From: Aquincola tertiaricarbonis
GTDB taxonomy: Bacteria; Pseudomonadota; Gammaproteobacteria; Burkholderiales; Burkholderiaceae_C
Reading direction: 5' to 3'
Length of the DNA: 64,000 nucleotides
Assembly (NCBI RefSeq): GCF_023573145.1
Contig: NZ_CP097636.1
Location: forward strand, 744,001-808,000
Shown piece after piece: positions 55,523 to 64,000 of this stretch (the first letter of the stretch is position 1; each line of letters begins with the position of its first letter). The position numbers and the translations under genes were made by a program. Below the pieces are notes generated by a model. That model made no database searches and had not been told where the DNA came from. It was given only the letters and a program-made list of their open reading frames with translations.

Positions 55523-58285
55523 ATGAACGAGAGACTTCCCCTCGCGCGTCCGTTCAGCGGCGAACGCGCGCTGACGATCAGCAGCCCTGCAATTCCGCGG
55601 CACCTGGCCCGGCCGGCGCTGGTGCCCCTGCGGCTGAGCGGCCGCGAGGCGATCAACGGCCTGTTCGAGTACCAGCTGGTGTTGCAGACGCCGGATGAGG
55701 TGGCAGAGCTTGGCGGCCTGCTGCGCGGCGCCAACTTCAGCCTGCCGGACATGGTGGGGCGGGAGATCTCTTGCGCCATTGAGCTGGAAGGCCACGGGTC
55801 AGGCCTTCTTGGCAATCAAGGCGCAGGCGAGCGCCAGATCAACGCGCTGATCGCCGAAGCCCGCCTGCTGGGCGAAGACAGCCGCCACGCGCTGTATGAG
55901 CTGACGCTGCGGCCCTGGCTGTACCTGGCCACGCTGAGCACCGACTGCAAGGTGTTCCAGAACCAGACGCCGGTGCAGGTGCTGCGCGCGGTGCTGGACG
56001 ACTACATCTTCCCGGTGGAGTGGCGGCTCATCGAGCGGTACCCGGTGGTGGACTACCTGGTGCAGTACAACGAAACCGACTACCAGTTCCTGTGCCGGCT
56101 GATGCAGGCCTGGGGCATTAACCACCACTTTGAGCACACGAACGGCGTGCACCGGTTGGTGCTGAGCGACTACAACGGCGCCTTCAGGCCCTTGCAGGCG
56201 GACGACCCCGACAGCAGCTACCACGCCATCGCCTACTACCCGCCGGGCCACAAGATCGACGAGGAGTACATCCACGCGTTCGCACCGGTGGACCGGCTGA
56301 CCGCCGGGGCCTACGAAAGCCGCGAATACGACCACACGCGCCCGGGGGCGAGCTTGACCGCCACCGCCCGTGCAGCGCGTCCCACCGGGCAGGCCGGCCA
56401 AGACGTGTACCTGTGGCGCGGCAGCCAGACGCTCGGCGAGGGCGAAGCTGCCGTGCACCTGCCCGCCAGCGACTGGAGCCAACCCAACCGCGGCGCCGAC
56501 AAGACCGCGAACCAGACCGAAGCCCAAGGCCGGCACCTCGCCAGGCTGCGCATGGACGCGCTGCGGCAGCTCGGCCACCGCGCCCGCGGCCAGGGCCATG
56601 TGCGCGGCATCGCCGCTGGCCACAGCTTCCAGTTGCGCGAGCATCCGCAGCACGCCGCCAACATCTACTACCTGACGCTGGCCGCCGACCTGGTGGTGGA
56701 GAACGTCAGCGAAGACACGGCGCGGGCTGCAGCGCCCAAGGCGCTGTCAGACGCCCAACGCCTGGGCGGCCAGTGGCGCTGCACGGTGGACTTCGAGGTG
56801 CAGCCCGCCAGCGAACTGCTGCGGCCCGAAGCCACCCAGCCCAAGCCCCACATCCCCGGCCCCGAAACCGCCCTTGTCTGCGGTCCTGACGCGGGGACAG
56901 CGGAGACCAACCTCTACACCGATCACCTCGGCCGCATCAAGGTCCAGTTCCCGTGGGACCGGTACGGTCCCAACACCCACCACAGCAGTTGCTGGGTGCG
57001 CGTGAGCAGCGAGTGGGCCGGCAATCAACTGGGCGGCATGCACCTGCCCCGGGTGGGGCAGGAAGTCATCGTCAGCTTCATCGGCGGCGACATCGACCGG
57101 CCGATTTGCACCGGCCGGGTCTACAACCAGACCAACCTGCCGCCGTGGGAGCTGCCGGCGCAGCAGGCGCTCAGCGGCCTGAGAAGCCGGGAACTCACGC
57201 CCGGCGGCGGCAACAGTGCCGCGGGCCGGTCCAACCACCTGGTGCTGGACGACACCCACCAGGCCATCCAGGCCCAACTCAAGAGCGACCATCAGCACAG
57301 CAGCCTGAGCCTGGGCCACATCACCCGCATCGAAGACCGGCAGGGCCGCAAGGATCACCGCGGACAAGGCTTCGAGCTGCGCACCGACGGACACGGCGCC
57401 ATCCGCGCCAAGGACGGCTTGATCCTCAGCACCGAAGCCAGAAGCAAGGCCACAGGCCACGTCACCGACCTCAGCGAAACCATCGCGCGGCTGAACCAGG
57501 CCCAGGGTCAACACGACAGCCTGGCCCACCTGGCGCAGATGCACCAAGCCCAAACCCAAGGCGACCAGGACGACGTGGCGCAGGCGCTCAACGCGCAGAA
57601 CCAAGGCATCGCAGGCAAAGCCCAGGAAGGCCGGTTCCCTGAACTGCAGGAACCGCACCTCATCCTCGCCAGCCCCGCAGGCATCGAGAGCACCACCCCA
57701 GCCACCACCCACCAGCACAGCGGCCAGCACCACGCCATCAGCAGCGGCGGGCACACCAGCGTCAGCGCGGGCAAGAGCCTGCTGGCCAGTGCGGACCAGG
57801 CGATTCGCCTGTTCGCCTACAAGGCCGGCGTCAAGCTCATCAGCGCCACCAGCGGCATCGAACTCAAGGCCGTGGAAGCCAGCATCCACCTGCTGGCCAA
57901 GCTCAAGATCACCGCCACCGCGCAGCAGGTGCACATCGAAGCCAAAGAGGCGGTGACCATCAACGGCGGCGGCAGCGCCACGCAGTGGCAGGCCGACGGC
58001 ATCACCGAAAACACAGCAGGCACCTGGGCGGCGCATGCGGCGGTGCATGGGATGCCGGGTGGCAAGAGCATGCCGGTGCGGCCGCAAGACGAGGCTGCGC
58101 CGTACAACGAGTTGCTGGTGCTGCGAGACCGGAAGGGGCGACCCGTCGCCCATTTTCCGTACCGCCTGACCTTGGCCAACGGTCGCATCGTGAGCGGGGT
58201 GACCGACAGCCAGGGACGCACTCAGCGCCTGGGCAGCGGCGAGCGGCCCATGTCCATCCGGCTTGAACACGACATCACCCCTTGA
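55523..58285 (+). CDS. vgrG: Type VI secretion tip protein VgrG
   Basis: The 920-residue protein has the gp27-like domain (about 30-370), with YQFLCRLMQAWGINHHFEH and AYESREYDHTRPG, the gp5-like OB fold (about 450-560), with GRIKVQFPWDRYG, SSCWVRVSSEWAG and PRVGQEVIVSFIGGDIDRPI, and the repetitive beta-helical DUF2345-type C-terminal region. A last segment of about 90 residues (PYNELLVLRDRKGRPVAHFPY and on) is probably an adaptor for the effector encoded next. VgrG trimers form the spike of the type VI machine. No structural T6SS gene is present in the window, so this is an orphan island. tle1 follows after 29 bases. Confidence 0.94.
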   Translation: MNERLPLARPFSGERALTISSPAIPRHLARPALVPLRLSGREAINGLFEYQLVLQTPDEVAELGGLLRGANFSLPDMVGREISCAIELEGHGSGLLGNQGAGERQINALIAEARLLGEDSRHALYELTLRPWLYLATLSTDCKVFQNQTPVQVLRAVLDDYIFPVEWRLIERYPVVDYLVQYNETDYQFLCRLMQAWGINHHFEHTNGVHRLVLSDYNGAFRPLQADDPDSSYHAIAYYPPGHKIDEEYIHAFAPVDRLTAGAYESREYDHTRPGASLTATARAARPTGQAGQDVYLWRGSQTLGEGEAAVHLPASDWSQPNRGADKTANQTEAQGRHLARLRMDALRQLGHRARGQGHVRGIAAGHSFQLREHPQHAANIYYLTLAADLVVENVSEDTARAAAPKALSDAQRLGGQWRCTVDFEVQPASELLRPEATQPKPHIPGPETALVCGPDAGTAETNLYTDHLGRIKVQFPWDRYGPNTHHSSCWVRVSSEWAGNQLGGMHLPRVGQEVIVSFIGGDIDRPICTGRVYNQTNLPPWELPAQQALSGLRSRELTPGGGNSAAGRSNHLVLDDTHQAIQAQLKSDHQHSSLSLGHITRIEDRQGRKDHRGQGFELRTDGHGAIRAKDGLILSTEARSKATGHVTDLSETIARLNQAQGQHDSLAHLAQMHQAQTQGDQDDVAQALNAQNQGIAGKAQEGRFPELQEPHLILASPAGIESTTPATTHQHSGQHHAISSGGHTSVSAGKSLLASADQAIRLFAYKAGVKLISATSGIELKAVEASIHLLAKLKITATAQQVHIEAKEAVTINGGGSATQWQADGITENTAGTWAAHAAVHGMPGGKSMPVRPQDEAAPYNELLVLRDRKGRPVAHFPYRLTLANGRIVSGVTDSQGRTQRLGSGERPMSIRLEHDITP

Positions 58286-58314
58286 TGCGCGACGCATAGG
58301 GTGAAGGACCTGAT

Positions 58315-59664
58315 ATGTCAACGCAGCCCCACACGCAAGGCCTCCACGAGCACACGACGGTCACGACACCGGGCGACGACACGCAGCATGTGGTCGAAGT
58401 CGACAAGGTGCAGGTCAATCTGTTCTTCGACGGCACGTTCAACAACTACTACAACGTCACGACCGAAGACGCTGGCATCCGCAGGCAGTACGGCGGAGAG
58501 AACACCAGTTATGACAACGGCTTGTCCAACGTGGCGCGCATGTGGAGCGCGCTTCATAAAGACCGAGACAGCCCCGATCTTGGTATCTACATCGATGGCA
58601 TCGGCACCACCCGCCTGCAAGCGGACAGCCTGAGGGGGGCGGCGCTGGGCACCGGGGATACCGGCGTACGAGCGCGTGCCCAGCAGGCATTGGGTTCGTT
58701 GATCAGTGCCGTCAAGCGTAAGCGCCGCAATGGCGATCCGCCCGCAGTTCTTGAGCTCAACCTGTTTGGCTTCAGCCGTGGCGCTGCCGCGGCCCGCCAT
58801 TTCGCGAGCTTGCTGCGGCAGCGCGAGGATATTGCCAAGCACTTTCTGGACGAATGGCGGCGCGTCCTGGTGCAGGTGAACTTCGTCGGTCTTTTCGACA
58901 CGGTCTCTGCCGAAGGCGCGGTTCGCACCAATGACGTGGAGGGTCTGGGTCTCCGATTTGTCGATGACTCCGCCCGCCGTGTCTTTCAGTTGGCGGCGAT
59001 GGATGAATACCGCCGCCACTTCGCATTGACGACCATCGACAGCGCTTGCTGCGCGAAGACGACGGTGGATGGCATCCGGCGGCCCATGGGCTTTGAGCTG
59101 GGCATCCCCGGCTCGCATTCCGACGTGGGGGGAGGCTACAAAGCCGGCACGGCGGCTGACGAGCCGCCGGAGACCGTGGACTTGCCTCCAACCAGGCAGA
59201 CAGTCGACGGAGATGGCACTGGACAAGCAGTGCGGGGCCCCCAGGCCTTCGTCTACGCGCAGGGCTGGTACGCCTCCGAAGACCTGAGGGCAGGTGCGCT
59301 GCATCCGTACCGCCACCAGCGGCAGGTGGGAGGTGACTACTACAAGGTGGGTCTGTCTCTGATGGTGGATGTGGCAGAGCGGTGCACGACCACCTTGTAT
59401 CCCCCATCGCTCAAGGCCCACATGCAGGCACGGACGCCCGACATTGCAGCGGTCCAGGCTCAGCTGCGCGAGCTTGCGCGGCAGCGGGTGTTTGCTGCCG
59501 CCGGTGGCACCCGGGTCAGCCGGTCGCTGGAGGAGTTGGTGGGTCGACACAAGGCGCGGGCGTTTCGACGTGCTTACCTGCACTTGTCACTGCGAGACGA
59601 CTACGCGAATCAACCCCGCTACAAGAACGACACAGAACTGGAGCGACAACATGTGCCCGGTTGA
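58315..59664 (+). CDS. Tle1-like type VI lipase effector (DUF2235 family)
   Basis: This 449-residue protein has the alpha/beta-hydrolase DUF2235 domain of Tle1-type phospholipase effectors. It shows VNLFFDGTFNNYYNV near residue 37, the nucleophile motif GFSRGAAAARHF (GxSxG with its serine in the middle), the acidic residue in VGLFDTVSAEG and the histidine in GIPGSHSDVGGGYKAG. It has no signal peptide, as expected for cargo loaded on VgrG. Enzymes of this type attack membrane phospholipids of rival bacteria. It starts 29 bases after vgrG and its end overlaps the presumed immunity gene by 14 bases. The codon use is less GC-rich than in the housekeeping neighbours. Confidence 0.88.
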   Translation: MSTQPHTQGLHEHTTVTTPGDDTQHVVEVDKVQVNLFFDGTFNNYYNVTTEDAGIRRQYGGENTSYDNGLSNVARMWSALHKDRDSPDLGIYIDGIGTTRLQADSLRGAALGTGDTGVRARAQQALGSLISAVKRKRRNGDPPAVLELNLFGFSRGAAAARHFASLLRQREDIAKHFLDEWRRVLVQVNFVGLFDTVSAEGAVRTNDVEGLGLRFVDDSARRVFQLAAMDEYRRHFALTTIDSACCAKTTVDGIRRPMGFELGIPGSHSDVGGGYKAGTAADEPPETVDLPPTRQTVDGDGTGQAVRGPQAFVYAQGWYASEDLRAGALHPYRHQRQVGGDYYKVGLSLMVDVAERCTTTLYPPSLKAHMQARTPDIAAVQAQLRELARQRVFAAAGGTRVSRSLEELVGRHKARAFRRAYLHLSLRDDYANQPRYKNDTELERQHVPG

Positions 59665-60937
59665 GCTGCATGGCCGGCGTCGCTGGCTTCAGCGTGTCGC
59701 TGCGCTGGGCTTGTTCAGTGGTCCTTGTGCAGGCAGCGCCCAAATTCTTCGAGGACTGTTCATGAATAACGAAACGCCGGAAACCGCGTTCATGGAGTGG
59801 ACCGTGTCCTTCTGCAGTTACGGCATCGACATCGCCCGGCGCGACCAGACAAACCTGGAGACCTTGACCGGCAACAACTGGCTCAAGGATGTCGACGGCA
59901 AAACGGTGGCTGTTTTCTACACCGGCTTTGGGGCTGCCTGGGGTCTGGGCAGTTTCGGGATGGGGGGTACACCCGCCCAGGGTGCCCGCCTGCCCAAGAC
60001 GCTGCGGCTGAGCTACCACGATTACCTGGAGGACCGCTTCTACCGGCTGGATGCCGAGCTGCCGTTGCAGCGCCTGTTTGAGTTGTTCGTCAGGGCGCCG
60101 AAGATCGTGGCGCGTGAGATCAGGTACGGCGAGGTGACGCCACGGTATGAAGACTTGCGCATCGGCGTTGCACCCGATGGGCATGTGATGCTGTGGGTGT
60201 GGGGCGTGGGCAGTCAGGTGGAGCTGGGCACCTACCGCGCCCGGGTGTTGGAGGGCATGACACGCCAGAGCTACAACGCAAACGTGCCTGCTGGTGCCTT
60301 CACGCTGACCGAGGACCGGTGGCTGGCGCTGGACCGGATGAAACCCGAGACCGTCGAGCGTGTGAAGGCGGGATGGCGACCGGATCCCATGTGGTACATG
60401 CGGCACATCCGGGTGAAGTACCCCTGGCGCCATGTGCTCAGCGGCAATGTCTCGCGTGTGACCGAGCTGCAAAGCGCCCATGGCAATGCAGAGGCGGAGA
60501 ACGTGGGGCAGTGGGAGCTGGGTACCTACATGCAGGTCAACCGGTTGCGAGCAATTCCGGAGGCGGCCCTCTTCTGGTTCCATGACCGCCGGGGCCAGCG
60601 CCACTATCTGTCAATCAATTTTTCACTGCGCGAGCGCGCGGTGAGCGAGCCCGATCTGAGCGAGGTACGCGCCGCGTTCGAAGAGGTGTTCCCCGGCCGT
60701 ACCCTGGAGGACAACGACTGGTTGCCGGGTGATCAGGACATGGCGCTTGTCGAGGTGCAGGTGCCCGACGACTTTCAGCGCTTCACCGCATTCCTCGTCA
60801 AGGGCGAGCGCCGCATACCCTTGCCGGTTGGCCGCGTCAAGCACTTCGAGCTTGAGCCGTTCACCCATTGGGCCGGCCAGACCTCGGAGAGGCTCACGCC
60901 CGAGATGCGCAAGCTGTTTCAGCTGGGCCCGCCTTAG
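59651..60937 (+). CDS. Exported DUF2931-like protein, probable immunity protein of the Tle1-like effector
   Basis: The 428-residue product starts at the ATG at 59651, inside the effector gene's end, behind a GGAG ribosome site. The N-terminus is a Sec signal (RRWLQRVAALGLFSGPCAGSAQ). The mature part has features of DUF2931-type proteins, such as LPKTLRLSYHDYLEDRFYRLD and LRIGVAPDGHVMLWVWGVG, although this match is from memory. The periplasmic location and the 14-base overlap with the lipase gene fit an immunity protein guarding the periplasm. A later ATG at 59761 would lose the signal. Composition is lower in GC than the flanking genes. Immunity function is inferred from position. Confidence 0.65.
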   Translation: MCPVELHGRRRWLQRVAALGLFSGPCAGSAQILRGLFMNNETPETAFMEWTVSFCSYGIDIARRDQTNLETLTGNNWLKDVDGKTVAVFYTGFGAAWGLGSFGMGGTPAQGARLPKTLRLSYHDYLEDRFYRLDAELPLQRLFELFVRAPKIVAREIRYGEVTPRYEDLRIGVAPDGHVMLWVWGVGSQVELGTYRARVLEGMTRQSYNANVPAGAFTLTEDRWLALDRMKPETVERVKAGWRPDPMWYMRHIRVKYPWRHVLSGNVSRVTELQSAHGNAEAENVGQWELGTYMQVNRLRAIPEAALFWFHDRRGQRHYLSINFSLRERAVSEPDLSEVRAAFEEVFPGRTLEDNDWLPGDQDMALVEVQVPDDFQRFTAFLVKGERRIPLPVGRVKHFELEPFTHWAGQTSERLTPEMRKLFQLGPP

Positions 60938-60988
60938 GCGGGCTGGGGGTTGCCGCCGCCGCCAGCAAGCTACCATCCCCCTCAGAAA

Positions 60989-61004
60989 GCCGCCGCAAGG
61001 CGGC
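60989..61004 (+). other. Leader hairpin ahead of the response-regulator gene
   Basis: GCCGCC (60989-60994) and GGCGGC (60999-61004) pair around a GCAA tetraloop of the stable GNRA class. It ends five bases before the GAGGAG ribosome site of the response-regulator gene. It may close the preceding transcript or affect translation; nothing more can be said. Confidence 0.4.
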
Positions 61005-61019
61005 CACGAGGAGCTTGCC

Positions 61020-61766
61020 ATGAAGGTGCTGTTGGTCGATGACCATCCCCTGATCCTGTCCGCCCTGCAGGGCGTGATCCGCGGCCTCGGTGACGACGTC
61101 ACCGTCGTCGGCGTGGCCAGCGCAGCCGAGCTGCGCCAGCAGCTGGCCACCGACGCCGAGTTCGACCTCGTGCTGCTGGACCTGCAGCTGGGCGATGCCA
61201 ACGGCTTCGACGTGCTGACCGAGCTGCGCAGCCAGCATCCGGCGCTGCCGGTGGTGGTGGTGTCGGCCTCCGACCGCGCCAGCGACGTCATCCAGGCCAT
61301 CGACCTGGGCGCGATGGGCTTCGTGCCCAAGCGTGCCTCCAACGAGATGCTGTTCGAGGCGCTGCGCCTGGTGATGTCGGGCGGCATCTTCGTGCCACCG
61401 ATGTCGCTGGGCGGCGACTACAGCGCCGCGCCGCCGCCGGTGGCCGAGGACGAGACCGTGCCCGACGTGATGCGCATCGCCCAGCAGGCCGAGGCCACGC
61501 CTTTCCAGCAGAACGCACCGTCGCTGGCCTCGCTGGGCCTGACGCCGCGCCAGGCCGACGTGCTGGCGCAGCTGCTGCAGGGCAAACCCAACAAGCTCAT
61601 CGCGCGTGAGATGAACCTGTCGGTGGAAACGGTCAAGGACCATGTGGCCGCGGTGCTGCGGGCCCTCAACGTGAGCTCGCGCACGCAGGCGGTGCTGGCC
61701 GTCAGCCAGATGACGCAGGGCCAGCTGCCCAGCTTCCAGGCCTGGAAGCCGAATCGCCGCGGATGA
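61020..61766 (+). CDS. LuxR/NarL-type response regulator
   Basis: The 248-residue regulator has a receiver domain with MKVLLVDDHPLI at the start, the phospho-acceptor Asp54 in LVLLDLQLG, and PKRAS in the conserved-lysine position. A proline-rich linker of about 50 residues leads to a LuxR helix-turn-helix (LTPRQADVLAQLLQGKPNKL and MNLSVETVKDHVAAVL). The ATG at 61020 has GAGGAG seven bases upstream. Its stop overlaps the ATG of the kinase gene (ATGA), so regulator and kinase form one coupled pair. DNA targets are unknown. Confidence 0.94.
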   Translation: MKVLLVDDHPLILSALQGVIRGLGDDVTVVGVASAAELRQQLATDAEFDLVLLDLQLGDANGFDVLTELRSQHPALPVVVVSASDRASDVIQAIDLGAMGFVPKRASNEMLFEALRLVMSGGIFVPPMSLGGDYSAAPPPVAEDETVPDVMRIAQQAEATPFQQNAPSLASLGLTPRQADVLAQLLQGKPNKLIAREMNLSVETVKDHVAAVLRALNVSSRTQAVLAVSQMTQGQLPSFQAWKPNRRG

Positions 61767-63532
61767 AGGCCGACCAGATCCGGGCGCTGATTGCCCAGAG
61801 CCCCGCGTCGCTGACCGGCAACGCGGTCGGCTTCGGCGTGATGGTGGGCGTGTTCTTCCCGCTGGCCCACCCGCTGGTGCTGGGCGGCTGGGTGGCCGCG
61901 GTGATGCTGCTGTGGCTGCTGCGCCTGGGCCACTGGTGGCGCTACCGCCAGCGCGAGCTGGCCGGCACGCTGGACGATGCCACCTTGCTGGGCTGGGTGC
62001 GCAGCTACGTGGTGCTGGTGCTGCTGCAGGGTGCGCAATGGGGCGCGGCGGTGTGGCTGTTCTGGAACCTGGGCACGCCATACCACCGGCTGGCGCTGAT
62101 CCTGGTGGCCTATGCCTACACGCTGGGCGCGGTGCAGCTGCTGGTCACCCAGGGCAAGGTGTTCAACGCCTTCATCAGCCTGATCCTGGTGCCCACCATC
62201 GCCCGCATCGTCACCGACCGCAGCGAGCCCTTCCACTGGCAGCTGGCCGTGGTGCTGGGCGTGATCTTCGTGGCCACGCTGGTCATCGGCCGCACGCACC
62301 GCAGCGCGCTGGCGCAGGCCATCTCGCTGAAGGCGCGCACCGACCAGCTCGCGGCGCAGCTGCGGGTGGAAAAGGCCGCGGCCGACGAGGCCCGCCGCGC
62401 GGCCGAAGCGGCCAGCCGCGCCAAGACCCAGTTCTTCGCGGCGGCCAGCCACGACCTTCGGCAGCCGCTGCATGCGATGGGCCTGTTCGCCGAGGCGCTG
62501 CGCCAGCGCATCCGCGACCCCGAGGTGGCCTCGCTGGTCAACAGCATCAACGAGAGCGTGGACGCGCTGGAGGGCCTGTTCGGCGAGCTGCTGGACATCA
62601 CCCGCATCGACAGCGGCGGCGTGGACGTGAACCCGCACCCGGTGCGTATGAAGGAGGTGTTCACCCGGCTGCGTCTGCACTTCGAGCCGCTGGCCTTCGA
62701 GAAAGGCCTGGCGCTGAGCTTCCATGGCGACCAGCGCGTGGCCCAGACCGACCCGCTGCTGCTGGAGCGCATCCTGCGCAATCTGGTGAGCAACGCCATC
62801 CGCTACACCGAAGATGGCGGCGTGCTGGTCAGCTGCCGGCAGCGCGGCGAACGGCTGCTGGTGCAGGTGTGGGACAGCGGCATCGGCGTGTCCGAGGCGG
62901 CGCTGCCCCGCATCTTCGAAGAGTTCTACCAGGTGCACACCAGCCGCCCGCTGGAGGCGCACCACCGCAAGGGCCTGGGCCTGGGGCTGGCCATCGTCAA
63001 GCGCCTGGCCGACCTGCTGCAGGCACCGCTGACGGTGCGCTCGCGGGTGGACCGTGGCACCGTGTTCAGCCTGGAGCTGCCGGTGGGCATCGAGCAGCGC
63101 CGGGTCGAGCGCGACCTCACCCGCAGCAAGGCGGCCCTGGGCCTGACCCTCAACGGCCGCCGCATGGTGGTGGTGGAGGACGAAGCCGCGGTGCGCGAGG
63201 GCCTGGTGGTGCTGCTGCAGGCCTGGGGCGCGCAGGTGGATGCCTTCGAGACGGTGGAGGCGGTGCAGGCCTGGGCCGCCCAGCCCGGCACGCCGCAGCC
63301 CGACTTGCTGATCGTCGACTACCGGCTGCCGGCCGGCACCACCGGGCTGGAGGCGCTGGCCGTGCTGCGCGCACGCTGGCCCCGTGCGCAGCTGCCGGCC
63401 ATCGTGGTCACCGGCAGCAGCCTGGGCGGGCATGAGGACGAATCGGCGACGCACGACTTCCACCTGCTGATCAAGCCGGTGCTGCCCAACAAGCTGCGGG
63501 CGATGATCGCTTTCAAGCTGGGGATGCGCTGA
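61763..63532 (+). CDS. Hybrid sensor histidine kinase with C-terminal receiver domain
   Basis: The 589-residue kinase has five or six hydrophobic helices in residues 20-175, then a short coiled coil, a HisKA domain with SHDLRQPLHAMG (His230), an HATPase domain (RILRNLVSNAIRYTEDGGV, DSGIGVSEAALPRIFEEFYQ, GLGLGLAIVKRLADLL), and a receiver domain with Asp519 in LLIVDYRLP. SHDLRQPL is the form seen in kinases that partner LuxR-type regulators in betaproteobacteria. It overlaps the regulator gene by four bases. There is no extracytoplasmic sensor domain, so it may sense the membrane or a cytoplasmic signal. Confidence 0.94.
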   Translation: MKADQIRALIAQSPASLTGNAVGFGVMVGVFFPLAHPLVLGGWVAAVMLLWLLRLGHWWRYRQRELAGTLDDATLLGWVRSYVVLVLLQGAQWGAAVWLFWNLGTPYHRLALILVAYAYTLGAVQLLVTQGKVFNAFISLILVPTIARIVTDRSEPFHWQLAVVLGVIFVATLVIGRTHRSALAQAISLKARTDQLAAQLRVEKAAADEARRAAEAASRAKTQFFAAASHDLRQPLHAMGLFAEALRQRIRDPEVASLVNSINESVDALEGLFGELLDITRIDSGGVDVNPHPVRMKEVFTRLRLHFEPLAFEKGLALSFHGDQRVAQTDPLLLERILRNLVSNAIRYTEDGGVLVSCRQRGERLLVQVWDSGIGVSEAALPRIFEEFYQVHTSRPLEAHHRKGLGLGLAIVKRLADLLQAPLTVRSRVDRGTVFSLELPVGIEQRRVERDLTRSKAALGLTLNGRRMVVVEDEAAVREGLVVLLQAWGAQVDAFETVEAVQAWAAQPGTPQPDLLIVDYRLPAGTTGLEALAVLRARWPRAQLPAIVVTGSSLGGHEDESATHDFHLLIKPVLPNKLRAMIAFKLGMR

Positions 63533-63580
63533 TCGGCGGCCTGCGGCTAGAGTGCCCGCTTTACCCCGGGGAGAAGTCGC

Positions 63581-64000
63581 ATGCCGTTCCGTCGTCCTTT
63601 TCTGGGGGGGCGCCTGCACCCGCTGACCTTGGCGCTCAGCCTGCTGCTGGCAGCGCCGCTGGCCCAGGCGGCCGGCAGCTTCAGCGGTCTGTACGTGCTG
63701 GGCGACAGCCTGTCCGATGTCGGCAATGCGGCGCTGGCGGTCGGCACCGATCAGAACCAGGTCATCCTTTCCGACCTGTACGTGCCGCAGCGGCCTTATG
63801 CCAGCGGCACCTTGTCCAACGGGCCGGTGTGGGCCAGCTATTTCTCCAACAGCCTGGGCCTGGGCGACTCCCTGCCTTCGCTGGGCGGCGGCACCAACTA
63901 CGCCTTTGGCGGCGCCCGCACCAGCGGCGGCAGCGCGCCCAGCCTGACCACGCAGGCCGGGCAGCTGCTGGCTGCGGCAGGCGGCAAGCCCTTGCCGTCG
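63581..64000 (+). CDS. Secreted GDSL-type esterase, 5' part only (runs off the right edge)
   Basis: The visible 140 codons start at the ATG at 63581 after a GGGGAGAAG ribosome site. A Sec signal (LTLALSLLLAAPLAQAAG) is followed by the SGNH/GDSL block I motif YVLGDSLSDVGNAAL and by GPVWASYFSNSLGL and YAFGGARTSGG, as in secreted lipases/esterases of the GDSL family, many of which carry a C-terminal autotransporter domain or a sorting tag. That end lies outside the window. The gene follows the kinase by 48 bases but a separate promoter is likely. Confidence 0.88.
   Translation, partial: MPFRRPFLGGRLHPLTLALSLLLAAPLAQAAGSFSGLYVLGDSLSDVGNAALAVGTDQNQVILSDLYVPQRPYASGTLSNGPVWASYFSNSLGLGDSLPSLGGGTNYAFGGARTSGGSAPSLTTQAGQLLAAAGGKPLPS

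Noticed and set aside
55523..60937. A complete type VI secretion cluster
   Set aside because: Only VgrG, a lipase and a probable immunity protein are present; no sheath, baseplate or membrane-complex genes are seen.

Overview
The window is a gene-dense, very GC-rich stretch of bacterial chromosome. The gene set (thrB beside a DUF2782 protein and divergent from polA; xseB-ispA-dxs; ppk, sixA and ppx together; Aer-like chemoreceptors; GlcDEF with lactate permease) points to a betaproteobacterium of the order Burkholderiales, probably of the Rubrivivax/Leptothrix/Ideonella/Aquincola type. This placement comes from gene order and protein flavour alone and was not tested by a search. No tRNA, rRNA, CRISPR array, intact insertion sequence or replication origin was seen. 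No gap between genes exceeds 300 bases; the longest are about 200 to 270 bases (3424-3624, 12862-13086, 31544-31785, 48365-48635), and what they hold is listed as features.

Layout. 1-552: two small genes of unknown function in less GC-rich DNA, one of which begins like a single-stranded DNA-binding protein. 553-7837: a large hybrid histidine kinase, a lipoprotein amidase and a Tat-exported PhoX-type phosphatase behind a tandem Pho box. 7838-12861: a minus-strand group (DUF2782, homoserine kinase, membrane protein) divergent from DNA polymerase I. 13087-22992: an export locus of three genes, in which a 1,100-residue lipoprotein of unknown function is translationally coupled to a two-partner-secretion transporter (TpsB), followed by its presumed 1,632-residue TpsA substrate. 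23033-27176: polyphosphate genes, with ppk (behind a second Pho-box-like site) and sixA facing ppx. 27298-31543: ZIP transporter, universal stress protein, sulfurtransferase, DMT permease and an orphan Rieske oxygenase. 31786-35847: xseB-ispA-dxs isoprenoid operon, a deaminase and a DUF1841 protein.

35865-39756: a Fic-domain protein with a winged-helix-like tail, whose start region carries three evenly placed palindromes, divergent from a GMC oxidoreductase-TauE/SafE pair. 39857-48364: two paralogous Aer-like chemoreceptors, each behind a sigma-28-like promoter, flanking a KefF/KefC-like pair and an orphan ParA-MaoC-hydrolase-LysR run. 48636-55357: lactate permease, FMN lactate dehydrogenase and GlcDEF, a 2-hydroxy-acid uptake and oxidation operon. 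55523-60937: an orphan type VI secretion island (VgrG, Tle1-like lipase, exported probable immunity protein). 61020-63532: a LuxR-type response regulator overlapping a hybrid histidine kinase. 63581-64000: the 5' part of a secreted GDSL esterase that runs off the window.

Themes. Phosphate stress links phoX and ppk through Pho-box-like sites. Motility and carbon sensing link the chemoreceptors with the lactate/glycolate genes. Surface and competition functions are represented by the two-partner-secretion locus and the VgrG island. The best candidates for undescribed biology are the lipoprotein-TpsB-TpsA operon and the Fic protein with its triple palindrome. Several megadalton-looking antisense reading frames are composition artefacts and were left out.
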